DNA from: JAVVHH01 sp965199665
GTDB taxonomy: Bacteria; Pseudomonadota; Alphaproteobacteria; Acetobacterales; Acetobacteraceae
NCBI GenBank assembly: GCA_965199665.1
Contig: CBDASO010000001.1
Location: forward strand, 1 to 64,000
Direction of reading: 5' to 3'
DNA length: 64,000 bases
The notes under the pieces were generated by a model. That model was given only the letters and a program-made list of their open reading frames with translations, ran no database searches and was not told the DNA's origin. The translations under genes were made by a program, and so were the position numbers. Below, piece after piece: positions 43,832 to 52,728 of the stretch (positions within the stretch are counted from its first letter, which is position 1; every line of letters starts with the position of its first letter).

Positions 43832-43847
43832 TGACGTGCGTACCTCA
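43832..43847. promoter_or_regulatory. LacI-type operator palindrome, autoregulatory site
   Basis: TGACGTGCGTACCTCA differs at two positions from the perfect palindrome TGAGGTGCGCACCTCA; the site at 36090 differs at one. Read on the minus strand, a possible promoter TTGTCG-17 bp-TACGCA would place the -10 box within this palindrome, so binding would block transcription of the LacI-xylA operon. The promoter assignment is tentative. Confidence 0.6.
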
Positions 43848-43876
43848 GAAAATCGCGGGCGACAATCGGGGTTGCG

Positions 43877-45052
43877 TCAGCCGACGCGGCGGGCCGCCAG
43901 ATCGCGCATGAGGTGACGCACGCCATAGGTCCACGGCGCGCACTCGCCCGACGGCCGCATGGTGTTGACGAGGCGGCCGAGCTTGGGCGTGCCGATGGTG
44001 ACCACGTCGCCGGTCTTGTGCGTGAAGCCCTGGCCCGGTGTGCCGCGATCCTTGACCGGCGCGAACATGGTGCCGAGGAACAGCACGGCGCCGTCCGGAT
44101 ACTGGTGGTTCTCGTTCAGCATCTGGCCGACCAGGTCCGCCGGATCGCGGCTGATCAGCCGCAAGGAGGAGCTGCCCTCCATGGTGAATCCGTCCTCGCC
44201 CTCGACCAGCAGCGACACCTCCATCCCGCGCACGTCGTCCAGGCTGAGCGTGTCGTCGAACAGCCGCAGGAACGGACCGATCGCGCAGGAGGCGTTGTTG
44301 TCCTTGGCCTTGCTGAGCAGCAGCGCCGACCGCCCCTCGATGTCGCGCAGGTTCACGTCGTTGCCCAGCGTGGCACCCACGATCGCGCCGGTGGAGGCCA
44401 CCGCGAGCACCACCTCCGGCTCCGGGTTGTTCCACGACGAGGACGGGTGCAGCCCGGCCTCCATGCCGGCGCCCACGGCCGACAAGACCGGCGCCTTGGT
44501 GAAGATTTCCGCATCCGGACCGATGCCGACCTCGAGATACTGGCTCCACAGCCCCTGCTCGACCAGCAACGCTTTCACTTTCGCGGCGGCCGGCGAGCCC
44601 GGGCGCAGCTGCTGCAGCGTACCGCCGACCGCGGCGCCGATCTCCGCGCGGATGCCGGAGGCGGCGGCCGGGTCGCCCTTGGCCCGCTCCTCGATCACGC
44701 GCTCCAGCATCGAGAGCGGGAAGGTGACGCCGGCGGCCTTGATCACATGGAGGTCGATGGGCGCGAGCAGGAAGGGCTGCCCTTCGTCGCGACGGGCGGC
44801 ATCGGTATTGGCCAGGATGGGGTCGAGCGGGCCGAGCGGCTCGCCCGCGGCCGCGCGCAGGGCGGCGGCGGGATCGGCCTCTTCCGTCAGCTCGGCGACG
44901 GTCGGGAAACGTGCCGTCACGTCGAACACGCCATCGGGCCGGATGGCCACCACGGCCGGAGCGGCACGATCGGGCCGCTTGACGCGGCCGACCAGGGTAC
45001 CGGCCGCGCCGTCCTCCGGCAGGAGGTGGGCGGCGGAAAGGGTCAGCGGCAT
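43877..45052 (-). CDS. fumarylacetoacetate hydrolase family protein, possible 2-keto-3-deoxy-pentonate dehydratase
   Basis: A 391-residue FAH-fold enzyme. The core has the metal-binding region EPEVVLAVASTGAIVGATLGNDVNLRDIE and SKAKDNNASCAIGPFL, with the substrate region SSSLRLISRDPADLV nearer the end. The length and N-terminal domain match enzymes of the XylX type that dehydrate 2-keto-3-deoxy-xylonate/arabinonate to alpha-ketoglutarate semialdehyde in oxidative pentose pathways. It sits upstream of the LacI-xylA operon on the same strand with a 65-bp gap. The broad family is sure; the substrate is inferred. Confidence 0.75.
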   Translation of the reverse strand: MPLTLSAAHLLPEDGAAGTLVGRVKRPDRAAPAVVAIRPDGVFDVTARFPTVAELTEEADPAAALRAAAGEPLGPLDPILANTDAARRDEGQPFLLAPIDLHVIKAAGVTFPLSMLERVIEERAKGDPAAASGIRAEIGAAVGGTLQQLRPGSPAAAKVKALLVEQGLWSQYLEVGIGPDAEIFTKAPVLSAVGAGMEAGLHPSSSWNNPEPEVVLAVASTGAIVGATLGNDVNLRDIEGRSALLLSKAKDNNASCAIGPFLRLFDDTLSLDDVRGMEVSLLVEGEDGFTMEGSSSLRLISRDPADLVGQMLNENHQYPDGAVLFLGTMFAPVKDRGTPGQGFTHKTGDVVTIGTPKLGRLVNTMRPSGECAPWTYGVRHLMRDLAARRVG

Positions 45053-45060
45053 CGGCAATC

Positions 45061-45087
45061 CAGTCTCGGGAACGGGGCCCGAGACTG
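45061..45087 (-). promoter_or_regulatory. perfect inverted repeat just before the FAH-family start codon
   Basis: Arms CAGTCTCGGG and CCCGAGACTG (10 bp, perfect) with a 7-base loop end 8 bases upstream of the ATG at 45052. It may be an operator or an mRNA hairpin that limits ribosome access. No T-tract follows, and it is not downstream of a gene in either direction, so a terminator role is unlikely. Confidence 0.5.
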
Positions 45088-45248
45088 TCGCGGAAGCGGT
45101 CGGCTGTCTAACGGTTCTTGAGCCAGTCCCGGACCAGGGCGAGGTTCGGGAGGCCAGGGGCACGTCGGTGCCGGCTTGCGACGTTGTCCTTTCCCGTCCT
45201 GCCCGACTGCCACGCCACGGAGCCGGACCTTCGCTCGGTCGTGAGCGT

Positions 45249-46481
45249 TCAGGTCACCGCGCCGCGAACGGCGTGCGCCGGGTCGCGCCAGGCGCCCTCG
45301 CGCATGACGCCGCCCAGAACGGCGGCCGCTTTTCCCAGCTCGGCATAGCGCAGGGTGAGCGGGGTGATGCCGAAGCGCAGGATGTCCGGCGCGCGGAAGT
45401 CGCCGATCACGCCGCGGGCGATCAGCGCCGCCATGATCGGGTAAGCGTCGGGATGCGCCAGGCAGAGCTGGCTGCCGCGCCGGGCCGGGTCGGCGGGCGT
45501 CACCCGGCGGAACTCCCCCGGACACGCGGCCTCGATCAGCGCCGCCAACAGGTCCACCTGCCGCACCGATTTGGCGCGCACGGCCGCCATGTCGGCCTCC
45601 GCCACCAGCGCCACGCCGACCTCCAGCGCCGCCAGGCTCAGCACGGGCGGCGTGCCCACGGTCGCGCCGCCCAGCCCGGGCGCGGGCCGGAAGGCTTCCT
45701 CGAACGCGAACGGTGCGGCATGGCCGAGCCAGCCGCTGATGGGGAAGCGCAGCGCGCCGTGATGCCGGGGCGCGGCGAACAGGAAGGCCGGGGCGCCCGG
45801 GCCGCCATTGAGGAATTTGTAGCCGCACCCCACCGCGAAATCCGCCCCCGCCGCCGCGAGGTCGAGCGGCACCGCCCCGGCGGAATGCGCGAGGTCCCAC
45901 ACCGTCAGCGCGCCCCGCGCCTGCGCCGTGCGCGTCAGCGCCGTCATGTCGTGCATCGCCCCGGTGCGGTAGTTGACATGGGTGAGCATGACGATCGCGG
46001 TGTCGTCGTCGATGGCGGCCTCGATCGCGTCGCTGTCCACCGTGCGCAGCCGATGGCCGGCGGCGGCGAAGGCGGCCAGGCTGTCGGCCACGTACAGGTC
46101 GGTCGGGAAGTTGCTGCGCTCCGACAAGATCGTGCGCCGGCCCGGCCGTAGCGCCAGCGCCGCCCCGAGGACCTTGAACAAGTTGACGGAGGTCGAGTCC
46201 GCCACCGCCACGCTGCCGGGCGGTGCGCCGATCAGCCCGGCGATTCGGTCGGCGACCCGGCCCGCCAGGCTGATCCAGCCGGCATCGTTCCAGGATCGGA
46301 TCAGGCCCTGCCCCCACTCCCGCTCCACTACCGCGGCCACCCGGGCCGGCGTGTCGCGCGGCAGCGGCCCCAGCGAGTTGCCGTCGAGGTAGATCACGCC
46401 GTCCGGCAAGACGAAGCGCGCCCGGAACGGCGCCAACTCGTCGGCCGCATCCAGCGCGGCGAGCTCGGCCTGCGTCGTCAT
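45249..46481 (-). CDS. kynU: kynureninase
   Basis: A 410-residue PLP enzyme that splits kynurenine into anthranilate and alanine. YLDGNSLGPLP near 31-41, WNDAGWISLA, the DLAHSAGAVPLDL block with the PLP Asp, and the Schiff-base Lys in GCGYKFLNGGPGAPAF are family hallmarks. The ATG at 46481 is 2 bp from the stop of the upstream hydrolase gene, so the two are co-transcribed. Other kynurenine pathway genes (tryptophan dioxygenase, formamidase) are not in the window. Confidence 0.93.
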   Translation of the reverse strand: MTTQAELAALDAADELAPFRARFVLPDGVIYLDGNSLGPLPRDTPARVAAVVEREWGQGLIRSWNDAGWISLAGRVADRIAGLIGAPPGSVAVADSTSVNLFKVLGAALALRPGRRTILSERSNFPTDLYVADSLAAFAAAGHRLRTVDSDAIEAAIDDDTAIVMLTHVNYRTGAMHDMTALTRTAQARGALTVWDLAHSAGAVPLDLAAAGADFAVGCGYKFLNGGPGAPAFLFAAPRHHGALRFPISGWLGHAAPFAFEEAFRPAPGLGGATVGTPPVLSLAALEVGVALVAEADMAAVRAKSVRQVDLLAALIEAACPGEFRRVTPADPARRGSQLCLAHPDAYPIMAALIARGVIGDFRAPDILRFGITPLTLRYAELGKAAAVLGGVMREGAWRDPAHAVRGAVT

Positions 46482-46483
46482 GC

Positions 46484-48085
46484 TCAGCCGATCCGCTCGT
46501 AGCGGACCCGCTTGGCCCGGCCGCCGCTCGCCACCAGCGCGGTCACCCGCCCGCCGTCACGGATCGCACGCACATCCAGCCAGGCGCGATGCAGCGTGCC
46601 GGGCGTGCGGATGCGGAACAGGTCGCCCTCGACCGGCTCGAGCGGCCAAGCCGGCCCGGTCGCCACCGGCCCGCGTGCCACCGCGACGGAGCGATCCTCC
46701 AATGCCGTCAGTGTCCACTCGGCGGCCATCTCCTCGCTCCGGTAACGGCCGGTCAAATCGGTCGGCAGCGCCGCTTCCGGGTCGGCGCGCCGCCACAGGC
46801 CCCGCGTGCCGGCATCCTGCTCGACGTCGATCGACCCGTCGGGGCCGGGTCGAACGGCGAAGACGCTGCTGGCGCGCGGCGTGGCGAGCCAGCCTTCGGC
46901 AGTCGCTTCCGCCGCCACCGGGATGCCGTAGCTGGTGAGCGTCGCCACGCCGGCCGACGACACGGCGATGTCGAGCGTCGCATCGGTCGCGTCGTCGATG
47001 AACCGGCCTTCGAGGCGATCCAGTTTCGCGCGCGGCCACGGGGCGGGATGGGGCGCCACGCCGGGCCGGCCGTCCAGAACGGCGTCCAGCGCGCGGTGGG
47101 CGAGCAGGTTGGGGTCGGCCTCGCCGCAGTTGCTGATGGCGATCGCGGCCAGTCCGAGCGACGGCACGGTGAGGAACTCGGTGCGGAAGCCCGGCCAGAG
47201 CCCGCCATGGCTCCACGTCTCCAGCCCGCGATACGGCCGGACCACCAGGCCGCGCGCATACCGGTTGGCGGTGCCGTTGGTGAAGGGCGTGGGCGCCGTC
47301 AGACCGTCCAGCCAGGCCGCGCCGACCCGGCGGGTGCGCCAGTTATCAGCCCATAGCGCGAGGTCCGGCACGCTCGAGACCAGCCCGCCCTCGCCGCCGA
47401 GCGGAAAAGCGTGCGCCGCCCGGGTCCAGCCTTCCTCGCCTCGCATGTAACCGGTCGCCAGACGCGGGATGGCGAGGGCCACGTCGGGCGTCAGCCTGGT
47501 GTCGCGCATGCCGAGCGGGCCGAAGATGCGCTCGTCGAGCATCGCGCCGAGGCCCTGGCCCGAGATGCGCTCGGCCAGCAGCCCGAGCAGCAGGAAATTC
47601 GTGTTGCTGTAGAGGAAGCGTGAGCCCGGCTCGAAATTGAGGCTGCGCTGGCGGGCGATGCCGTCCAGCAGGGCTTGCGGCGGCACCGGCGTGCCGAGAT
47701 CGGCGCCGCCCGCCCGCATGATCTCGAACATGTCCCGCAGGCCGGACGTGTTGGTCATCAACTGCGCCACCGTCACGTCACCGGCCACTGCCGGTAACTC
47801 CGGCAGGTGGGTCCGGGCGAGGTCGTCGAGTGCGAGCGCGCCGTCCGCGGCCAGCGACAGGATGGCGGCGCAGGTGAATTGCTTGGAGACGGACGCGATG
47901 CGGAACCGCGTGTCCGCCCCGATCGGCACCCCGTGCTCGACATTGGCCAGCCCGGCGTGGCGATGAACCCGCAGCGCGCCGTCGACGACCAGCCCGATCG
48001 TGACGCCGGGTCCGCCGGTGCCCTGCCAGGGCGCCAACAGGGCATCGATCCGCCGCTGCAACAGGAGATGGTCGAGATCGGTCAC
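46484..48085 (-). CDS. serine hydrolase, beta-lactamase/D-aminopeptidase fold
   Basis: A 533-residue penicillin-binding-fold enzyme with no signal peptide. ASVSKQFT carries the SxxK nucleophile (about residues 64-67), RFLYSNTNF the YxN motif, and WSHGGLWPG the HxG triad element. After the catalytic domain (about 1-340) a beta-rich C-terminal region (about 350-533) resembles the lipocalin-like domains of D-aminopeptidase DmpB/DAP. The GTG at 48085 follows GGAGGG. The close link to kynU suggests hydrolysis of an amide or ester in the same pathway, but this is only a guess. Confidence 0.85.
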   Translation of the reverse strand: MTDLDHLLLQRRIDALLAPWQGTGGPGVTIGLVVDGALRVHRHAGLANVEHGVPIGADTRFRIASVSKQFTCAAILSLAADGALALDDLARTHLPELPAVAGDVTVAQLMTNTSGLRDMFEIMRAGGADLGTPVPPQALLDGIARQRSLNFEPGSRFLYSNTNFLLLGLLAERISGQGLGAMLDERIFGPLGMRDTRLTPDVALAIPRLATGYMRGEEGWTRAAHAFPLGGEGGLVSSVPDLALWADNWRTRRVGAAWLDGLTAPTPFTNGTANRYARGLVVRPYRGLETWSHGGLWPGFRTEFLTVPSLGLAAIAISNCGEADPNLLAHRALDAVLDGRPGVAPHPAPWPRAKLDRLEGRFIDDATDATLDIAVSSAGVATLTSYGIPVAAEATAEGWLATPRASSVFAVRPGPDGSIDVEQDAGTRGLWRRADPEAALPTDLTGRYRSEEMAAEWTLTALEDRSVAVARGPVATGPAWPLEPVEGDLFRIRTPGTLHRAWLDVRAIRDGGRVTALVASGGRAKRVRYERIG

Positions 48086-48160
48086 GCGCCCTCCATCTTC
48101 GTCGGCACGAGCGTCCCATCCGTCCGCCTCGCCCGTCAACCGGACCCGTGCGGCTGACGC

Positions 48161-50143
48161 CTAGGGTTCGGCGGCGGCCCGCTCGGCGGTGGCGGGCTCC
48201 GCGGGTGCCGGGTCGGTCGGCTCGGCCGCGGGCGGGACGAACACGATCGGGATCGTGACGGTGAAGGTGCTGCCGCGGCCGGGGGTGCTGCGCACGGCGA
48301 TGTCGCCGCCCAGCATGGTGGCGAACGCCTTGGTCAGCGCCAGGCCGAGCCCGGTGCCGCCGAAGCGCCGCGTGGTGGACGCGTCGGCCTGGGTGAACCG
48401 CTCGAACAGCCGGCCGATCTGCTCCGCCGTCATGCCGATGCCGGTATCGCTCACGTCGAAGGCCACGCGCGACGCCCCGGCCGACCGGACCGACAGGGTG
48501 ACGCTGCCGCCTTCGGTGAACTTGGCGCCGTTGCTCAACAGGTTGAGCAGGATCTGCCGCAGCTTGGTCGGGTCCGTCCGCAGGGTAGCCGGCTCGGCCG
48601 GCACCAGCAGCCGCAGCCGGTTGGCCCGACGCTCCACGATCGGCTGGATCTGCGCGGCGATCGACTGGAGGAACGGCCGGATCTCCACCGGCTCCGGCAC
48701 CACTTCCATTCGCCCCGCCTCGATCTTGGTGAGGTCCAGGATGTCGTTGATCAGACCCAACAAATGGCGGGCATTGCCGTCGATCTTACGGAGGTCGCCC
48801 AGCAGGCCAGGCGGCGGCGCCCCGCCCTCGCCCGCATCCTCCAGCTCCTCCGCGATCATCTCCGTGTAGCCGATGATGGCCGAGAGCGGCGTACGCAGTT
48901 CGTGGCTGACGTTGGCGATGAAGTTGCTCTTCACCTGGCTGGCCGCTTCCGCCCGGTCGCGCGCCGCGCGCAGCTCGATCTCCGTGTCGCGCCGCTCGGT
49001 GATGTCCTCGTGCACGCCGACCCACTCGGCCAGCGCCCCGGCGTCGTCGAGCACTGGCACCGCCCGCACGGAACACAGCCGCCACGCGCCGTCGAAGCGG
49101 CGGACGCGGTGCTCGAACTGGAAGGTGGATCGGGTGCGCACCGTCTCGGCCCAGGCGAGCTGCGTCGGCTGCACGTCGTCCGGGTGGATGGCGCGGGCCC
49201 AGCCGAACCCCTCGTAATCGGCCTGCGCCTGCCCGGTGAAGCGCGCCCAATCGGGCTGCGGCCCGGCCATGCGCCCCTCGGCCGTGTTGGTCCAGATGAT
49301 GTCGCCCACTGCCTCGGCCGCGACGCGGAAGCGGGCCTCGCTCTGGCGCAGCAGGCGCTGCGAACGATGCTGGGTCAGCGAGGAGGCGAGCATGGCCAGG
49401 AACAGGATCATGAACGTCGCCAGCACGACGGAAAGCGCCAGCCCGGCCGGCCCCACGCTGCCGCCCCCGTGTGCCGCGCCGTCCGCATGCGCGAGCCCCG
49501 CTGCTGCCGCGTCGCGGCTGAAATGGGCCGCCCACATCCCGGTATAATGCATCCCGCTCACGGCCAGGCCCATCACCACGGAGGCACCGATGCGGACGGG
49601 GATGCTGTGCCGGCGGAACGCGATGGACAGGCCCGCCACCGACGCGACCACGGCGATGACCACCGACAGGACGACCCGGCCGGCATCGAACGACAGCCGC
49701 AGCGGCATCTCCATCGCCGACATGCCGATGTAGTGCATGCCGGCGATGGCCACGCCCAGCAGCAGCCCGGCCACACCGACGCGGGCCGCCGCCGCGAGCC
49801 GGGCGTTCCGGCCGAGCGCCGCCCGCCGCAACGGCCAGGTGACCCACAGGAACGCCGCCGCCGTCGCCGCCACCGCGACGGCCAGCGACAGCACCGTGCG
49901 CCCCGGTGCATAGGCGATCGGCACCGGCGCGACGAAGGCGAGCATCCCCACGAAGTGCATCGCCCAGATCCCGCCGCCCATCGCCACCGCGGCCCCCGCG
50001 ATCCAGCCGAAGCGGGCGCGCAACGAGCCCGCGCTCCCCCGATCGCCCAATTCCAGCGCGGTGTAGGCCGCCACCGTCGCGATCAGGATGGAGAGCGCCA
50101 CCAGGCTCGGGTCGTAGCTGACGGGTAAGGATGCGTCTCCCAT
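48161..50143 (-). CDS. MHYT-domain sensor histidine kinase
   Basis: A 660-residue inner-membrane kinase. The seven-helix MHYT sensor has MHFVGM (about 62), MHYIGM (about 141) and MHYTGM (about 204), thought to bind copper and sense a gas. A PAS domain follows (about 275-390), then HisKA with the phospho-acceptor His in NVSHELRTPLSAII and HATPase with DTGIGM and GTGLGLAL. The C terminus is a low-complexity stretch of Ala, Pro and Glu. There is no receiver domain and no response regulator gene nearby, so its partner is elsewhere. Confidence 0.9.
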   Translation of the reverse strand: MGDASLPVSYDPSLVALSILIATVAAYTALELGDRGSAGSLRARFGWIAGAAVAMGGGIWAMHFVGMLAFVAPVPIAYAPGRTVLSLAVAVAATAAAFLWVTWPLRRAALGRNARLAAAARVGVAGLLLGVAIAGMHYIGMSAMEMPLRLSFDAGRVVLSVVIAVVASVAGLSIAFRRHSIPVRIGASVVMGLAVSGMHYTGMWAAHFSRDAAAAGLAHADGAAHGGGSVGPAGLALSVVLATFMILFLAMLASSLTQHRSQRLLRQSEARFRVAAEAVGDIIWTNTAEGRMAGPQPDWARFTGQAQADYEGFGWARAIHPDDVQPTQLAWAETVRTRSTFQFEHRVRRFDGAWRLCSVRAVPVLDDAGALAEWVGVHEDITERRDTEIELRAARDRAEAASQVKSNFIANVSHELRTPLSAIIGYTEMIAEELEDAGEGGAPPPGLLGDLRKIDGNARHLLGLINDILDLTKIEAGRMEVVPEPVEIRPFLQSIAAQIQPIVERRANRLRLLVPAEPATLRTDPTKLRQILLNLLSNGAKFTEGGSVTLSVRSAGASRVAFDVSDTGIGMTAEQIGRLFERFTQADASTTRRFGGTGLGLALTKAFATMLGGDIAVRSTPGRGSTFTVTIPIVFVPPAAEPTDPAPAEPATAERAAAEP

Positions 50144-50318
50144 GCCGCGATCCTACCACGGCGCGCCCCGGCGGGAATGTGCGGGGATTCACCGATCGTT
50201 AGGAAAGATCGGCCATTCTCGCCGCACAGCGCGATCAAAACGCCGCCGCCTCTCCCCGGCGCCCGCTCTCGATGCCCGTTCGCACGGCCGAGACCCGGCG
50301 CCTACCCCGGAGCTGCCC

Positions 50319-51803
50319 GTGGCGACTTTGACCGTTGGCGCCGTTCAACAATTCCAGACGATCGCATCCGCCGTCGCCGCCGCGCAGGATGGCGACACCG
50401 TCGCCGTGCAGGCCGGGACCTACACGAACGACTTCGCCGAGATCACCCACCGCATCAAGCTGACCAGCGTCGGCGGCCTGGCCAACTTGGTCGCGACCGT
50501 TCCCATCCCGAACGGCAAGGCCATCCTCATCACCGACACGGACATCACGATCGACGGCTTCGCCTTCTCCGGCGCCACCGTGGCCGACGGCAACGGCGCC
50601 GGCATCCGCTACCAGGGCGGCCGGCTGGTGATCGCCAACTCGGTATTTCACGACAACCAAAACGGCATCCTGGCCGCCAACGACCCGGCCGGCACGATCG
50701 CGATCCTCAACTCCGAGTTCAACCATAACGGCGCCGGCGACGGCTACACGCACGGCATCTACGTGGGCGACATCAAGTCGCTGGTCATCGACGGCAGCTA
50801 TTTCCACGACGCGGTGGTCGGCCACGAGATCAAGAGCCGGGCGGAAAGCACCACCATCCGCAACAGCCGGGTCGAGGACGGCGCGAACGGCAGCGCCAGC
50901 TACACGGTGGACCTGCCCAATGGCGGCGCCGCGCTGATCACCGGCAGCACGCTGGAGAAAGGCCCCAATTCGCAGAACCCGATCGTGGTGGCGTTCGGCG
51001 AAGAGGGCAACCTGCACGCCAACTCGTCGCTGACGCTGCAGAACAACACGCTGATCTACGACCGCTTCGTCTCCGCGTCGTCCAACTTCGTGCGCAACAG
51101 CAGTGGCGTGGACGCAGCGCTGGTGGGTAATCGGACTTTCGGACTGCCGGCCGACCAGGTCCTGCGCGGGCCCGGCAGCGTCACCGGTTCCGTCGAGCTC
51201 TCCAGCGCGCCGACGCCCGATACCAGCACACCCCTCACGCCGGCGCCGCTCCCCGCCGGGACACCATTGGGCGACATGCTGATGATCAACGGCTCCACGA
51301 CGGACGCGTCGAGATCGGCCGCGTCGGGCGTCGCGCCGGACGGGTCGGGACCCGCCGCGTCGGGAGTCGCGGCGGTGTTCCGCTTCTTCGACAGCCGAAC
51401 CGGCACCCAGTTCCTCACCACCAGCCTTGCCGAGCGCGCCACCGTGCTGGCCACGCGGCCGGACCTCACCAGCGAAGGCACCGGCTTCGGCGCGCTCACC
51501 GCCGATGACGGCGCGGCGGCGCCCGTGTTCCGCTTCTTCGACACCGGCAGCGGCACGCATTTCTACACCACCAGCGCCGCCGAGCGGGACCAAACGCAGG
51601 CCACGCGGTCCGACCTGCGCTACGAGGGCGTCGCCTTCCGGGAGCACGCGGCCGAGCAGCCCGGCACCGTGCCGGTCTACCGCTTCTTCGACTCCGGGCA
51701 GGGCACGCATTTCTACACCGGCTCCGCCAGCGAGCGGGCCGCCATCCTCGCCACCCGCCCCGACCTGATCGGCGAGGGCATCGCCTTCTACGCTCCCAGC
51801 TGA
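50319..51803 (+). CDS. beta-helix protein with three C-terminal DUF5648-type repeats
   Basis: A 494-residue protein. The N-terminal part (about 1-300) is a right-handed parallel beta-helix as in pectate-lyase-like proteins (FQTIASAVAAAQDGDTVAVQ, then NSVFHDNQNGI). A linker rich in Ala, Ser, Gly and Pro follows (about 300-345). The C terminus holds three repeats of about 43 residues, each with (F/Y)RFFD...GTxF(Y/L)T...ER...RxDL..EG..F. No signal peptide is present, as in many type I-secreted surface proteins. The GTG at 50319 with GGAG upstream is preferred over the unlikely longer frame. Function unknown; perhaps surface glycan binding. Confidence 0.75.
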   Translation: MATLTVGAVQQFQTIASAVAAAQDGDTVAVQAGTYTNDFAEITHRIKLTSVGGLANLVATVPIPNGKAILITDTDITIDGFAFSGATVADGNGAGIRYQGGRLVIANSVFHDNQNGILAANDPAGTIAILNSEFNHNGAGDGYTHGIYVGDIKSLVIDGSYFHDAVVGHEIKSRAESTTIRNSRVEDGANGSASYTVDLPNGGAALITGSTLEKGPNSQNPIVVAFGEEGNLHANSSLTLQNNTLIYDRFVSASSNFVRNSSGVDAALVGNRTFGLPADQVLRGPGSVTGSVELSSAPTPDTSTPLTPAPLPAGTPLGDMLMINGSTTDASRSAASGVAPDGSGPAASGVAAVFRFFDSRTGTQFLTTSLAERATVLATRPDLTSEGTGFGALTADDGAAAPVFRFFDTGSGTHFYTTSAAERDQTQATRSDLRYEGVAFREHAAEQPGTVPVYRFFDSGQGTHFYTGSASERAAILATRPDLIGEGIAFYAPS

Positions 51804-51866
51804 CCCCGGCCTGGCGGCGCGAGGCCGGCGGCCTATGATGGCCGCATCAGCGGAGGGTTCGAGGGC

Positions 51867-52649
51867 GTGAGCGAGTTCAAGGGGCGCGGCGTGGTGATCA
51901 CCGGCGCGCTCGGCATCTATGGCGGCTGGATCGCCGACGCGTTCGGCCGGGCCGGCGCGAAGCTGTGCCTGACCGACCGGACGGCAGACGGGTTGGAGCA
52001 CCGGCTGGCCGAGGCCGGCGGCGCACCGGGCAGCTTCGTGCACACCGCCGACGTCACCGATGACGGCGCGCTCGCCGGGCTCGTGGCCGCGATCGGCGAG
52101 CGCTGGGGCACGGCGGACATCCTGATCAACAATGCCGGCGTCTATCCCAGCGGGTTCCTGCTCGATATCGACCCGGCGGAATGGGACCGGATCATGGACA
52201 TCAACGTCCGTGCCCCGTTCGTGCTGACGCAGTTGGTCGCCAAGCAGATGATCGGCGCGGGGCGCCGCGGCTGTGTGATCAACATCTCGTCCGGCGCGGC
52301 GCGTAAGATGCGACGCTCGGTGGTGCCGTATTGCCTGTCCAAGACGGCGCTGGACCGGCTGACCAAGGGCTTCGCGCTCGAACTGGCCGAGTATGGCATC
52401 CGGGTCAACGCGGTCGAGCCGGGCTTCGCGGCCGGCAGCACGGCCAGCCCGCTGACGGCGGCGCATGTCGAACAGACCACCGCCGGCATCCCGCTCGGCC
52501 GCGCCTCGACCCCGGGCGACGCCGCCGGCGCCGTGCTCTACCTCTGCTCGGACGCCGCCGCCTACGTGACCGGCACGTCTCTCGCGGTCGATGGCGGCAA
52601 CTCGATCGGCTCGCTCGTGGTGCACCAGGAAAAGAAGCACGCGCTCTGA
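51867..52649 (+). CDS. short-chain dehydrogenase/reductase
   Basis: A 260-residue classical SDR. The cofactor motif is TGALGIYGGWIADAFG, slightly unlike TGxxxGIG. NNAGVYP, the Ser of NISSGAA and YCLSK complete the catalytic set. The Asp at the end of the second strand (LCLTDRT) suggests NAD+ preference. The GTG at 51867 has GGAGGG upstream. It lies 79 bp before a thiolase-like gene and could oxidise the 3-hydroxyacyl-type substrate of that step. Confidence 0.88.
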   Translation: MSEFKGRGVVITGALGIYGGWIADAFGRAGAKLCLTDRTADGLEHRLAEAGGAPGSFVHTADVTDDGALAGLVAAIGERWGTADILINNAGVYPSGFLLDIDPAEWDRIMDINVRAPFVLTQLVAKQMIGAGRRGCVINISSGAARKMRRSVVPYCLSKTALDRLTKGFALELAEYGIRVNAVEPGFAAGSTASPLTAAHVEQTTAGIPLGRASTPGDAAGAVLYLCSDAAAYVTGTSLAVDGGNSIGSLVVHQEKKHAL

Positions 52650-52728
52650 ACCGGCCACGCCCGGTGATCCATGGACGCCGCGTTGCGGCTGGGCCAGAGT
52701 TGGCGAAAACGAGGAAGCTGGACGCCGC

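Noticed and set aside
49134..49152. Third copy of the LacI-type palindrome (GTGCGCACC)
   Set aside because: Only the centre matches. The TGAG/CTCA outer arms are missing, and it lies inside the coding region of the sensor kinase.
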